From an uncultured Spirochaetales bacterium (lineage in GTDB: Bacteria; Spirochaetota; Spirochaetia; Sphaerochaetales; Sphaerochaetaceae): a stretch of 64,000 bases of DNA. Positions within the stretch are counted from its first letter, which is position 1, and each line of letters begins with the position of its first letter. A model generated the notes under the pieces. It was not told where the DNA came from, ran no database searches, and was given only the letters and a program-made list of their open reading frames with translations. The stretch spans positions 1 to 64,000 of the forward strand of contig CAKQWE010000004.1 in NCBI GenBank assembly GCA_934277975.1, written 5' to 3'. Below, piece after piece: positions 13,939-23,447 of this stretch. The translations under genes were made by a program, and so were the position numbers.

Positions 13939-13961
13939 GTATTGAGCTATGTGTAGGAAGC

Positions 13962-15134
13962 TCAAATCCTTGCAACGCCTGTGTTTCGTGCGGCCTTTGC
14001 TACGGCTGCAGCTACAGACGCACCAACGCGAGGGTCGAATGCCTTTGGGATGATGTAGTCCTCAGAGAGCTCATCGTTGGGAATCAGCCCGGCTAGGGCC
14101 TTTGCCGCCGCCATCTTCATCCCTTCGTTGATTTCACTTGCCCGTACATCGAATGCGCCTCTGAACATTCCAGGGAAGACAAGGACGTTGTTTATCTGGT
14201 TTGGATAGTCCGATCTTCCTGTGGACACTATCCTTGCACCCGCCGCCTTGGCTTCCTCCGGCATGATCTCAGGTGTTGGGTTTGCACATGCAAAGATTAT
14301 TGCATCGCAATTCATCCTTTTGACCATTTGTGGTTTGAGAACGCCTGGTGCGGAGACTCCAATGAAAACGTCCGCACCTTCAATTGCATCACAAAGGCCT
14401 CCTTTCAATGAGGATATGTTGGTGACGGCGGCCATCTCTTCGTTGGACCAGTCGTTCTCAGGGCGACCTTTGTATATTATGCCGTGGATGTCCGTCATGG
14501 TTATGTCCTTGAAGCCCGCGGAGAGAAGAAGCTTCACGATTGCCGTTCCCGCCGCTCCTGCTCCGGATGTGACTACCTTTACGTTCTCTTTCCTTTTGTC
14601 TACGACCTTCAATGCATTGGTGAGCCCCGCAAGGGTCACGACCGCGGTTCCATGCTGGTCATCGTGGAAGATAGGGATGTCGCAGCGCTCCTTGAGCTTG
14701 CGTTCGATCTCAAAGCAACGTGGGGCTGAGATGTCCTCTAGGTTTATCCCTCCAAACGAACAGCTTATGTTGTAGACGGTGTCAACGAACTCGTCCACAT
14801 CCTGCGTCTTCACGCACAAAGGGAAGGCATCTACGTCTCCAAAGGCCTTGAAGAGGACGCATTTTCCCTCCATCACCGGCATTCCCGCCTCTGGCCCTAT
14901 ATTCCCCAGTCCAAGGACTGCGGAGCCGTCTGTGATCACAGCGCACAGGTTGTGGCGTCTTGTAAGATCATAGCCTTTTGAGATGTCCTTCTTTATTTCA
15001 AGGCATGGTGCTGCTACGCCTGGGGTATAGGCCAAGGCCAGCTCTTCCTTCGTTGCAACGGGGACGGTGGCGTTGACCTCTATTTTCCCCTTCCATTCGT
15101 AGTGCTTTCCAAGCGATTCCTTGGCATAGTCCAT
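13962..15134 (-). CDS. Malic enzyme (malate to pyruvate)
   Basis: NAD(P)-dependent malate oxidoreductase (decarboxylating), 390 aa, the short bacterial form without a phosphotransacetylase domain. Visible are YTPGVAAPCLEI, the catalytic Lys segment TDGSAVLGLGNIGPEAGMPVMEGK, the divalent-metal acids in NLEDISAPRCFEIE and FHDDQHGTA, and the Rossmann VTSGAGAAGTAIVKLL. SDYPNQINNVLVFPGMFRGA is the C-terminal signature. It is convergent with the lipoprotein gene and starts just after the TauE-like gene on the same strand, so the two may form an operon. It supplies pyruvate and reducing power. Confidence 0.95.
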   Translation of the reverse strand: MDYAKESLGKHYEWKGKIEVNATVPVATKEELALAYTPGVAAPCLEIKKDISKGYDLTRRHNLCAVITDGSAVLGLGNIGPEAGMPVMEGKCVLFKAFGDVDAFPLCVKTQDVDEFVDTVYNISCSFGGINLEDISAPRCFEIERKLKERCDIPIFHDDQHGTAVVTLAGLTNALKVVDKRKENVKVVTSGAGAAGTAIVKLLLSAGFKDITMTDIHGIIYKGRPENDWSNEEMAAVTNISSLKGGLCDAIEGADVFIGVSAPGVLKPQMVKRMNCDAIIFACANPTPEIMPEEAKAAGARIVSTGRSDYPNQINNVLVFPGMFRGAFDVRASEINEGMKMAAAKALAGLIPNDELSEDYIIPKAFDPRVGASVAAAVAKAARNTGVARI

Positions 15135-15170
15135 GTTCAGCTCCTTGTTCCTCTATAGACTACAACCATA

Positions 15171-15938
15171 TTACAACAGATCCAGCAGAATCTTGAAGAA
15201 CAGCAGGGAGATTACGCACAGCATTATCGGCCTGATTATCCTTGTGTCCTTCTTGATAGCGAGCTTGCTGCCAAGCCAGTTGCCCACCATTGAACACAGG
15301 GCGCATGGGATGGCTATGGTGTAGATGACGTTGTCCGTGCGGATGAAGTTGACGAGTGCGGAGAAGTTGGATGCCCAGTTGGCGATTCTGGCATTGCCTG
15401 CGGCTTTCCTTGCATCGAGGCCTGCAAAGAGGATGAAGCCCATTTGGAGGAACATTCCAGTGGCTGGGCCGTAGAAGCCGTCGTAGAAACCAACGACCAA
15501 GCCTATCGCCAGGCCAATGAGTATGTCTTTCGTAGTAGACAGCTCCCTTTCACGTTCCTCGTGATTCTTGTCCATCACGACCAATACTGCGGCGATTGGC
15601 GTTATGACAAGCACAATGGTTGAGAAGACCTTTGGATCTATGAGCATTGTGCATGACGAGCCCGCCCATGAGCCTGCAAGTGCGGCTATGGACGCACTGA
15701 CAAGGGTCCGTATCTCGTAGTTCTTCGTCTTCATGTAGTTCAAAGATGCAATGGTGCTTCCAGTGAACGATGAGAACTTGTTGGTTCCAAGTGCCAACGT
15801 CCCTGGTATGCCGCATGCCATGTAGGACGTGAGGCTGATAAGGCCGCCTCCACCTGCAATGGAGTCTATGAACCCTGCAAGGAACACCATGGGACATAGA
15901 AAGAACAGCACGTTGGTCGATATCGTCATAGATGACAA
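15171..15938 (-). CDS. TauE/SafE family membrane permease
   Basis: A 255-aa inner-membrane protein with about eight hydrophobic helices. The duplicated family motif is visible as GFIDSIAGGGGLISLTSY in the first half and VGFYDGFYGPATGMFLQMGF in the second. Members export or import sulfite, sulfonates or organic anions. It lies 36 bp upstream of the malic enzyme on the same strand; a C4-acid or pyruvate-related role is conceivable but unproven. Confidence 0.85.
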   Translation of the reverse strand: MSSMTISTNVLFFLCPMVFLAGFIDSIAGGGGLISLTSYMACGIPGTLALGTNKFSSFTGSTIASLNYMKTKNYEIRTLVSASIAALAGSWAGSSCTMLIDPKVFSTIVLVITPIAAVLVVMDKNHEERERELSTTKDILIGLAIGLVVGFYDGFYGPATGMFLQMGFILFAGLDARKAAGNARIANWASNFSALVNFIRTDNVIYTIAIPCALCSMVGNWLGSKLAIKKDTRIIRPIMLCVISLLFFKILLDLL

Positions 15939-16029
15939 AGTATAGCCATGGATTCGTTTGAATCAAGGTGTTTGGATCAAGTGTGCGTCTGCAAAGGCAA
16001 TCAAGGGGAAACATTCAGGAAACTTTTTG

Positions 16030-16058
16030 TTTACACCTTCCAAAAGCCGTAGTAGAAT
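16030..16058 (+). promoter_or_regulatory. Promoter of the MalK/UgpC-type ATPase gene
   Basis: TTTACA (16030-16035), 17 bp, TAGAAT (16053-16058), 32 bp before the start codon. Confidence 0.6.
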
Positions 16059-16090
16059 CAAATGGATAAGATAAAACCTTGGAGGTTTCA

Positions 16091-17185
16091 ATGGCAGAAG
16101 TATTGTTGAAGAACATCTGCAAGATCTACGATGGAGGAGTCAAGGCAGTCAATGATGTCAACATTGAGATCAAGGACAAGGAGTTCGTAGTACTCGTTGG
16201 TCCTTCCGGCTGCGGAAAATCCACAACCCTTCGTATGGTCGCTGGACTGGAGGACATCTCCAGCGGAGAACTGTACATTGACGGAAAGCTCGTCAATGAT
16301 GTTCCACCAAAAGACAGGGACATAGCAATGGTATTCCAGAACTATGCACTGTACCCACACATGACTGTCTACGACAACATGGCGTTTGGACTCAAGATCC
16401 GCAAGTTCCCAAAAGAGGAGATTGACGCCCGTGTACGCGAAGCGGCCAAGATCCTTGATATCGAGGAACTCCTCGACAGAAAGCCAAAGGCGCTCTCCGG
16501 CGGACAGAGACAGCGTGTTGCAGTAGGCCGTGCAATCGTAAGAAAGCCAAAGGTCTTCCTTTTCGACGAGCCTCTTTCGAACCTTGATGCAAAGCTCAGA
16601 GTCCAGATGAGAGCCGAGATCTCCGGTCTCCACAACAGACTTCAGGCAACCATGATCTATGTCACGCACGACCAGGTGGAAGCCCTCACCATGGCTGACA
16701 AGATCGTCGTCATGAAGCTTGGCGTCATCCAGCAGATAGGCGGACCGCTTGAGCTGTACAACAACCCTGACAACAAGTTCGTCGCAGGATTCATTGGATC
16801 TCCACCAATGAACTTCATGGTCTGCAACGTCATGGCTGAGGGAGATGACATCTACATCCACGAAGGCGATTTCCGCCTCAAGGTCACACCTGCTCAGGCA
16901 AAGCTCCTGAAGTCATACGTCGGCAAGCAGGTTACGTTTGGAATCAGGCCGGAGGATGTCGCACACTCTGCGCAGTCAATCGATGGCCAGACAATCGACG
17001 GAACCGTATCGGTCGTAGAGCCTCTTGGATCTGAGACGCACGTCTTCGTATCCACTTCCAAGAACCAGATCACGGGTAAGATCGAGCCGTCCGTCATCGT
17101 GAAGGTTGACGAGAAGATCTCCCTGGCACCGAACATGGAGAAGGCCAAGTTCTTCGATATCGACACAGAGCTTGCAATCCGCTAA
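16091..17185 (+). CDS. Sugar ABC transporter ATPase (MalK/UgpC/MsmK type), stand-alone
   Basis: A 364-aa ATPase that powers CUT1 sugar importers. It has Walker A GPSGCGKST, the Q-loop VFQNYALYPHMTVYDN, signature LSGGQRQR, Walker B VFLFDEPLSNLDAKLR, the H-switch YVTHDQVEALTMADK and a C-terminal regulatory OB-fold (TFGIRPEDV). ATG at 16091 follows GGAGG by 5 nt. There is no binding protein or permease beside it, so it likely serves several importers, as MsmK does in streptococci. This is inference. Confidence 0.93.
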   Translation: MAEVLLKNICKIYDGGVKAVNDVNIEIKDKEFVVLVGPSGCGKSTTLRMVAGLEDISSGELYIDGKLVNDVPPKDRDIAMVFQNYALYPHMTVYDNMAFGLKIRKFPKEEIDARVREAAKILDIEELLDRKPKALSGGQRQRVAVGRAIVRKPKVFLFDEPLSNLDAKLRVQMRAEISGLHNRLQATMIYVTHDQVEALTMADKIVVMKLGVIQQIGGPLELYNNPDNKFVAGFIGSPPMNFMVCNVMAEGDDIYIHEGDFRLKVTPAQAKLLKSYVGKQVTFGIRPEDVAHSAQSIDGQTIDGTVSVVEPLGSETHVFVSTSKNQITGKIEPSVIVKVDEKISLAPNMEKAKFFDIDTELAIR

Positions 17186-17343
17186 GCATAGTCCGATATC
17201 CTTGTATAGGCCAATCCTATATAGACCGATGCCGCCGTTTCATGGTGGCTGATATTGAGGGACTGTTGCAGAAGTCGTTGGACTTTGGGCAATGGTCCCT
17301 TTCTTTGAAGAGGAACTTTTGTTGTCCCGAGGAGTTTGTAGTC

Positions 17344-18528
17344 ATGACAGAATACTATGCACCAACCTATGTGCTTTTTGGAAAAGGCGCCCAGAATGAA
17401 GTAGGGCGCATCCTCAAGGAACGGGGGATTGGAAAGGTCCTCATTCATTTTGGCGGGGGATCGGTTGTCAGAAGCGGTCTTCTTGGGGTGGTTGAAGCAT
17501 CTCTTGAAGAGAACGGGATTTCGTTTGTGGAACTTGGAGGCGTGCAGCCTAATCCTCGCCTCTCTCTTATAAGGAAGGGCATAGCCCTTGCAAAGGAAGA
17601 GGGTGTGGACATGGTGCTGTCGGTTGGAGGTGGCTCCGCTTTGGACAGCTCAAAGGCAATAGCGTACGGAGTCCGCTATGACGGCGATGTATGGGACCTC
17701 TATGCTCGCCACGTCGCTCCAAAGGCCGTCCTTCCTGTTGGGTGCGTGATTACATTGGCTGCGACGGGAAGCGAGATGAGCAATTCCTCCGTGGTCACGA
17801 ACGATGAAGTGGTTCCAAACGAAAAGCTTGGATGCAACAGCAACTTTGGGCGTCCTATGGTCGCCTTCATGAATCCGGAGCTTACCTATACGGTCTCCCC
17901 ATATCAGACGGGGTGCGGCAGCGTTGACATAATGATGCACACTCTCGAAAGGTTCTTCCACAACGGTCCGGCCTTCGAGTTCACAGACCAAGGTTGCGCC
18001 AATGTTCTGAAGACCGTTGTGAAGTACTCTAAGGTTGCATTGGAGAACCCATGCGACTACGAAGCCAGAGCGAATATAATGTGGGCCGGAACCGTTTCCC
18101 ACAATGGTTTCAACAACGTTGGATACGACAGCATTGGCGACTGGGTGTGCCACAAGATGGAGCATGAGCTTTCGGCCTTCTACGATGTCTCCCATGGGGC
18201 AGGTCTTGCTGCAATATGGGGTTCCTGGGCCCGTTATGTGGCCAGTGTCGATTACCATAGGTTTGCCTATTTGGGCGAACTCGTCTTTGGTTTGAAGGAC
18301 GACGACTGCAAGGTTGCGTGTGAGAAGACGATTGAGGCATTTGAGGAATGCTTCAGGTCAATGGGTATGCCTACCAGTCTCAAGGAACTTGGGCTGAGCC
18401 TCTCCAATGACGACATAGTGGCTTTGGCAAATGCTGCAAGCCGGGGTGGAAGCGTGAGGCTTGGTAGCTTCAAGGTCCTTGAGGAGTATGATATCTATAG
18501 AATATACAAGGCGGCGAACGACAGGTAG
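17344..18528 (+). CDS. Iron-containing alcohol dehydrogenase (butanol dehydrogenase-like)
   Basis: A 394-aa group III dehydrogenase that reduces aldehydes to alcohols with NAD(P)H. N-terminal dinucleotide-binding motifs are LIHFGGGSVVRSG and VLSVGGGSALDSSKAIAYG; the iron-ligand histidines lie in MMHTLERFFH and YDVSHGAGLAAIWGSW. ATG at 17344 is 11 nt after GAGGAG. The longer frame to 17242 lacks conserved residues. The 158-bp gap before it has only a weak hairpin (TATAGG-CCAAT-CCTATA). It fits mixed-acid or alcohol fermentation. Confidence 0.92.
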   Translation: MTEYYAPTYVLFGKGAQNEVGRILKERGIGKVLIHFGGGSVVRSGLLGVVEASLEENGISFVELGGVQPNPRLSLIRKGIALAKEEGVDMVLSVGGGSALDSSKAIAYGVRYDGDVWDLYARHVAPKAVLPVGCVITLAATGSEMSNSSVVTNDEVVPNEKLGCNSNFGRPMVAFMNPELTYTVSPYQTGCGSVDIMMHTLERFFHNGPAFEFTDQGCANVLKTVVKYSKVALENPCDYEARANIMWAGTVSHNGFNNVGYDSIGDWVCHKMEHELSAFYDVSHGAGLAAIWGSWARYVASVDYHRFAYLGELVFGLKDDDCKVACEKTIEAFEECFRSMGMPTSLKELGLSLSNDDIVALANAASRGGSVRLGSFKVLEEYDIYRIYKAANDR

Positions 18529-18573
18529 GGTTTGGTCTTGTTCTAGGAAGGGCAAAAGGGCATAATCTAGGCT

Positions 18574-19737
18574 ATGTTCAGATTGACGTTGCTCAATTTC
18601 TCCCTGCAGGCTGCAGTGAGTGCCATTTCTCCGTATACGCAGTTGCTCCTTAGGAACAAGGGGTATTCGCATTCATTGGTTGGTGTGATTGTGGCCATTG
18701 GGCAGGTAGCCTCCATATTCTTTCCTGTCTTGTTTGGCATGTTGTCCGACAGGACCAGGAAGACAAGGCTCCTCTTCGTTGTTCTTGCAGTGGGTACTGC
18801 CGTGTCCTTCGTTCCAAGCGCCCTCAGTGGTTCGGTGACCGTGACAATAGTGTGCTTCTTTGTGGCATCGGCCTTGTTCTGGTCAATAAACCCAATGAAC
18901 GACGGCTATGAGAATAGGGTTCTCAAGGGGGATTCCTCCAAGTACGGCATTGTGAGGGCAATGGGGACGTTTGGGTATCTTGCGTGCCTTGTATTGTTTG
19001 CGCTCACGGGTTTCCCTGTAGAGACGGACAACCGTTCCATAGCCCTTTGCACCGTTGTGGCTTTGGCTGTGTTCTGCTTTACGGTCGTTCTTGCACCAAA
19101 GGACGAGCCTAGGCAGCCGGATCTTCAGGATGGTGGATTGAAGGAAATGGGCGGTAGGCTCTTTTCGTTCGACTGGTTCAGCTCCAAGTTCTATCTCATG
19201 ATGCTTGTCGTTGCGCTTACGAGGATTGCAGAGGCTGTGATAGACAAGCTTCTTTCGTCATATATGACGGAGGAGCTCAACCTTGGAGGAAGGTTCGCTC
19301 TCTTTGTGGCTTTGGGTGCAGCGTCTGAGTTCGTAATGATAGTTGTTGGAGGCCGTCTAATGCAGAAGGGCAGGGTATCGGCCTACGGACTTATCGTGCT
19401 GTCGGCGATTGGCATGATAGTGAGGCTTCTCATCTACAGGTTCGTCCCAACCATCTCCGCATTCGTCGTCGCCCAGCTCCTACATTCCTGTACGTTTGGG
19501 GCTCTTCATATTGGTGTTTCGAAATTCGTGGCTCAAAACGTGGATGAAAGCCATTATTCTTTGGCTATGAGTTTCTATTGGGCCATTGCTACAAATCTTC
19601 CTGAAATGATTGGGGTCTTGGCGGGAGGCTTTGTTATAGATAATTTTGGATATGGGACGCTGTTTGCATCCTATGTCGTGTTCCCTGTGCTGGCTCTTGT
19701 GATATGTCTTGCCAACAGGAGGAAACTTGCTGATTGA
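18574..19737 (+). CDS. Major facilitator superfamily transporter
   Basis: A 387-aa, 12-helix carrier of the MFS_1-like group related to sugar or nucleoside permeases. The loop 2-3 motif GMLSDRTRKTRLL is the MFS A-motif. WSINPMNDGYENRV and the second-half repeats fit the LacY/NupG-related clade. It starts 45 bp after the dehydrogenase gene, so co-transcription is possible. The substrate cannot be assigned. Confidence 0.85.
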   Translation: MFRLTLLNFSLQAAVSAISPYTQLLLRNKGYSHSLVGVIVAIGQVASIFFPVLFGMLSDRTRKTRLLFVVLAVGTAVSFVPSALSGSVTVTIVCFFVASALFWSINPMNDGYENRVLKGDSSKYGIVRAMGTFGYLACLVLFALTGFPVETDNRSIALCTVVALAVFCFTVVLAPKDEPRQPDLQDGGLKEMGGRLFSFDWFSSKFYLMMLVVALTRIAEAVIDKLLSSYMTEELNLGGRFALFVALGAASEFVMIVVGGRLMQKGRVSAYGLIVLSAIGMIVRLLIYRFVPTISAFVVAQLLHSCTFGALHIGVSKFVAQNVDESHYSLAMSFYWAIATNLPEMIGVLAGGFVIDNFGYGTLFASYVVFPVLALVICLANRRKLAD

Positions 19738-19767
19738 CCCGTTCTTTGGGTCTTGGAGGTGTTTCGT

Positions 19768-20520
19768 ATGGTTCCAATCCTAGTGACTTTGGTTGCAGGG
19801 CTTTCCACCGTCCTTGGAGCGGTCCTTGCCAGCAGGGTCAAGAGCAAGGGCTTTGAGTCCTTTTCCTTGGCTTTCGCAACAGGTCTCATGCTCATGATTT
19901 CCTTGGGGGAGATGCTTCCTGACTCGTTCGAAGGCATAGGAACCGTGTACACTCTGCTGTTCATGGCCCTTGGTGCTTTCCTCTCCCTGTCTTTGGATCT
20001 TCTGTTTCCTCACCACCACGACGACGAGGATGAACCCGGCCACTATATAAACGAATGCGAATGCTCCCACAGCCATATGGTCTCCAAGGGCATGGTGCTT
20101 GCGTTGGTTCTGCACAACGTGATAGAAGGCATAGCTACGGGCGTTGCAACGCAGTCCAACCTGCATCTTGGCATAAGCATGGCTTTGGGGATTGCAATCC
20201 ACAATGTGCCAATAGGCGCTACCCTTGCGGTGTCTGTCATGTCCGCCGGGGCCAGTATGGGCCAAGCTGTCCTGAAGGCCGTCCTGGTTGGACTTGCACA
20301 ACCATTGGGTGCTTTGGTTGGAGTGCTTTTCCTTCATGGTTCGCAGGCCAATTCCGCTTTGTCTGCCTGTATGGCTGTCGTTGCTGGAATACTCGTTTTC
20401 ATATCGTTCGACGAGCTGTGGCCCGCTGCAAGAAGGGAGGGGCCAAGGAATCTAACGATAATTGCTCTCCTTTTGGGGATTTGTTTCATTCCTTTGAGCG
20501 AAATATTGTTACCTTTTTGA
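19768..20520 (+). CDS. ZIP family metal transporter
   Basis: A 250-aa polytopic transporter for Zn2+ or related divalent metals. The metal-binding helices are recognisable: ALVLHNVIEGIATGVA (HNxxEG) and GIAIHNVPIGATLAV (HNxP). A His/Asp-rich cytosolic loop, HHHDDEDEPGHYINECECSH, lies in helix 3-4 as usual. ATG at 19768 is 9 nt after GGAGG. Downstream at 20533-20538 is a TATAAT box for the next gene; its -35 is unclear. Confidence 0.92.
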   Translation: MVPILVTLVAGLSTVLGAVLASRVKSKGFESFSLAFATGLMLMISLGEMLPDSFEGIGTVYTLLFMALGAFLSLSLDLLFPHHHDDEDEPGHYINECECSHSHMVSKGMVLALVLHNVIEGIATGVATQSNLHLGISMALGIAIHNVPIGATLAVSVMSAGASMGQAVLKAVLVGLAQPLGALVGVLFLHGSQANSALSACMAVVAGILVFISFDELWPAARREGPRNLTIIALLLGICFIPLSEILLPF

Positions 20521-20618
20521 GTGAAAGTTGTTTATAATGTGATTGGGTGTCCGCCGGCAGGTTGTGGTGGACGATTTGATTGTGATTTGCCATCTGAGAG
20601 ATTCAGGAGGATTAGGGA

Positions 20619-22037
20619 ATGAAAAATAAGGTTTTGATTGGTGCCTTGACCGTTCTATTGGTCATTGGCATGGTTTCATGCTCCATGGACGAGTATGCCA
20701 AGCTTGGCGAGGCCATGGGAAAGATGGGCAGCAACGTCTATGGCATTGAACCGAACATGCAGGAAGTCAACGAGACGACCAAAAAGTTCGACAATAAGGT
20801 CACCAAGAATGAGGCGGGGGATGTTGAGGTCAAACTCGTAGATCCGGCTGACCTCATATCAAGCGTAGCCGAGATAAAGAACTCCACCAAGAAGACTGAG
20901 GAGCTCAAGAAGCAGTTGGATGAACCTCTTGCGAAAGACGGTGTGTCTGGCGAAGAGATACAACAGTCCTTGCAGTCCACAATGGAGAATATAATCAGCG
21001 ACACGAAAGTGGAAGATGATGTTTTGGCAAAAGCCGATGACAAGGTAAAGTCCGCCTATGAGTCTGTCACCAACGCTTTGAACGACATAAAGGACAGCAT
21101 ATCTAAAAACCCAACGAAGGCGGATCTTGCAGCTGTTTCCATCGTGAACGACCTTGCAAATACCGTCAAGAACATTGCTGAAAACCCAGATCAGTACAAC
21201 ACGGCGGATGGAGAGCTTGATACAGAAAAGATCATAGAGGATGCCAACAAGGCCCTTCAGGCTTTGGATGCACTCAAGGTGACAAGCACTGCAGCAGACC
21301 TTGACATACTCAAGGATTTCAACCTTGCCTCTCTCTTCTCTTCATCCGGTTCTGGGAGCAAGGCTCTTGAAGACGATTCCGCTTCACAGGAAGACGAAGA
21401 TGCAATGAAGAAGTTCATGTTCTCTGCAATAGACAGCTTCACGAAGATGGTCTGTGTCGATGGGAAGTTCAACGAAGTCAAGTACAACAGGTTCATCTTC
21501 CAGATGAGGGCCATAAGGACTGCATATGAGACTACCGCTTGGCTTGTGACTCCTTCTCTTGCCGAGGGGGAGGATCAGTTCGCAGTCGTCGATGCCATAA
21601 TCAACGGCAAAAACATCATTGGTCTTGACAGCTTCTCCGCAAACGACCTTGTTCTCTATGCTGCATCCGTTGTTTTCACGGAGTGCAACAAGTTGCCAGT
21701 GAAGGATGTTTCAGAACTCTCTTTCAAGAACGCTGTAAAGGCCTACATAGAAAAGGATGCGGGCGTGCTAGAAGACGGGGATCTTGCAAAACGCTTTGAG
21801 GACTTCGAGAAGTTCTTCAATGACGTTGACCTTGGCAAGATGGAAGACTATGAGGGCTACCTTAGACACTCAGCTGTCACAGCGGTAAACACAGCCGCCG
21901 TCATACTTGTTGATTCCGGCTTCGACCTCAAGATAATAGAGAAGGCTGGCTTCAAGCCTGAAGACGGCAAATCCTATGGAGAAGAGCTTCAGAAGGCCTT
22001 TGAAGACCTCAAAAACGAGCTTGGCAAGAACAACTAA
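20619..22037 (+). CDS. Putative lipoprotein, helical, unknown function
   Basis: A 472-aa exported lipoprotein; the lipobox is VIGMVSC with Cys at residue 22. The mature protein is mostly charged alpha-helix (for example KNSTKKTEELKKQLDEPLA), and I recognise no domain. It starts 7 nt after AGGAGG. The next gene, a putative beta-barrel protein, follows 15 bp later, so the two may form a periplasmic and outer-membrane pair. Confidence 0.75.
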   Translation: MKNKVLIGALTVLLVIGMVSCSMDEYAKLGEAMGKMGSNVYGIEPNMQEVNETTKKFDNKVTKNEAGDVEVKLVDPADLISSVAEIKNSTKKTEELKKQLDEPLAKDGVSGEEIQQSLQSTMENIISDTKVEDDVLAKADDKVKSAYESVTNALNDIKDSISKNPTKADLAAVSIVNDLANTVKNIAENPDQYNTADGELDTEKIIEDANKALQALDALKVTSTAADLDILKDFNLASLFSSSGSGSKALEDDSASQEDEDAMKKFMFSAIDSFTKMVCVDGKFNEVKYNRFIFQMRAIRTAYETTAWLVTPSLAEGEDQFAVVDAIINGKNIIGLDSFSANDLVLYAASVVFTECNKLPVKDVSELSFKNAVKAYIEKDAGVLEDGDLAKRFEDFEKFFNDVDLGKMEDYEGYLRHSAVTAVNTAAVILVDSGFDLKIIEKAGFKPEDGKSYGEELQKAFEDLKNELGKNN

Positions 22038-22052
22038 GGGGAGGGAATAGAT

Positions 22053-23327
22053 ATGAAGAAAGTTCTTTTGAGTGTCCTTGTGCTTGCGATGTGCTTCTCT
22101 TTTGCATTCGCAGCTGATAAACAGAAGGTGTTTCCATACGACGAGATAGACTTCACGTTCCAGCCCACGTTTTCAAGATACAACGCAATGGGACAGAGCG
22201 GTCTTGCCGCCGCTGGTAGAATGGACTCGTTCTATACCAACCCGGCAGCCCTTGCAGAGGAAAGGTTTGGACTTAGCCTTCCAACCGTTGCAGTTACCCT
22301 CTTCAACGTCCAGAAGCTTGTTTCTGATCCTGAAGCCATGACTATTGTAAACAGCATGATCGACGGTACGGCGGACGACAATGCAGCTGTGAACCTTGCG
22401 GAGAAGATGATCAAGAACCTTGGTTCCGGATACAACACGCTTGCAACCATAGATGCCGGCGTAGGTGCTGCGTTTGGATCATTTGGTCTTGGTGCAAACG
22501 TTCAGGTCAAGCTTCATACCCTTGCAAAGGGTTCTTCCAACGTTGCGAACGTGAAGGTCGTCCCTGAGGTGAATGTCGCCCAGACAGTCGCCCTTGGTCT
22601 CAACATCATAAAGACCGATGCCCTAAAGCTCCAGATTGGAGCTGCAGGACATTTCGTCTACAAGGCCTATCTCCAGGGACAGGATGCCGCAACGGTTTCA
22701 TCCCTCCTTTCTGACGATGATGGGAACGATGTCCAGAAGAAACTCCTTTGGAACACACCAACAATGGGTGGATATGCAATCCCTGTAGACCTTGGTGTTA
22801 CGCTCTCGCTTGCCAACGATGCGGTTCGCCTTAGCGCTACTGCAAACAACCTCAACGGAACATACCGCATGAGCAGCTACGACAGCTTTGCAAACATGAC
22901 CAACTCCGTTGTAGGTACAGAGGTGTTCACTCCTGAGGAAGGATATGAGGCAAAGGAATCGGAGAAGTTCGTAATCAAGACTCCTTGGACATTGAACTTT
23001 GGATTCGCATTCGCTCCAAACGTCATCTTCAAGCCTGTCATTACGGCTGACTTGATTGACATGCTTGGAATGGTCAAGAGCTTGGGTTCTGATTCGTTCA
23101 AGGCTGAGGACCTCCTTCTTCATCTCAATGCCGGCGCTGAAGTCTCTATCCTTTGCTTCAACCTCAGAGCAGGTGTCAATCGCGGATACATGTCCGTTGG
23201 CGCAGGAGTTGGTCTTCTTGGCATGAGGATCGATGCAACATACGGATGGCAGGAGTTTGGTGCAGAACTTGGAGACAAGCCTGTGGATTCCTTCACCATC
23301 AGATTCAACCTTGGATACGACAAGTAA
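22053..23327 (+). CDS. Outer-membrane beta-barrel protein, FadL/TraF-like
   Basis: A 424-aa exported protein with a cleavable signal peptide (MKKVLLSVLVLAMCFSFAFA). After it comes FSRYNAMGQSGLAAAGRMDS and FYTNPAALAEE, the signature of FadL/TraF-type spirochaetal barrel proteins (compare the UPF0164 group of Treponema). Amphipathic strands run to the end with a final aromatic-rich strand DSFTIRFNLGYD. Such proteins bind or pass hydrophobic solutes. It is translationally close to the upstream lipoprotein. The cargo is unknown. Confidence 0.75.
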   Translation: MKKVLLSVLVLAMCFSFAFAADKQKVFPYDEIDFTFQPTFSRYNAMGQSGLAAAGRMDSFYTNPAALAEERFGLSLPTVAVTLFNVQKLVSDPEAMTIVNSMIDGTADDNAAVNLAEKMIKNLGSGYNTLATIDAGVGAAFGSFGLGANVQVKLHTLAKGSSNVANVKVVPEVNVAQTVALGLNIIKTDALKLQIGAAGHFVYKAYLQGQDAATVSSLLSDDDGNDVQKKLLWNTPTMGGYAIPVDLGVTLSLANDAVRLSATANNLNGTYRMSSYDSFANMTNSVVGTEVFTPEEGYEAKESEKFVIKTPWTLNFGFAFAPNVIFKPVITADLIDMLGMVKSLGSDSFKAEDLLLHLNAGAEVSILCFNLRAGVNRGYMSVGAGVGLLGMRIDATYGWQEFGAELGDKPVDSFTIRFNLGYDK

Positions 23328-23349
23328 AGAAAGTTGATATTCAATTGCG

Positions 23350-23384
23350 CTGCCGCAGGGTTTGTCCTTGCGGCAGTTTCTTTT
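23350..23384 (+). terminator. Rho-independent terminator after the barrel gene
   Basis: CTGCCGCA (23350-23357) pairs with TGCGGCAG (23369-23376), then TTTCTTTT. Confidence 0.85.
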
Positions 23385-23447
23385 GGCTGTGGACACTTGT
23401 TTTTTACTTCGTTAAACTTACAGGACGTTGCCAAGATGGAGGTTTCC

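Noticed and set aside
16088..16861. A 257-codon minus-strand ORF
   Set aside because: It mirrors the highly conserved MalK/UgpC reading frame; shadow of codon bias.
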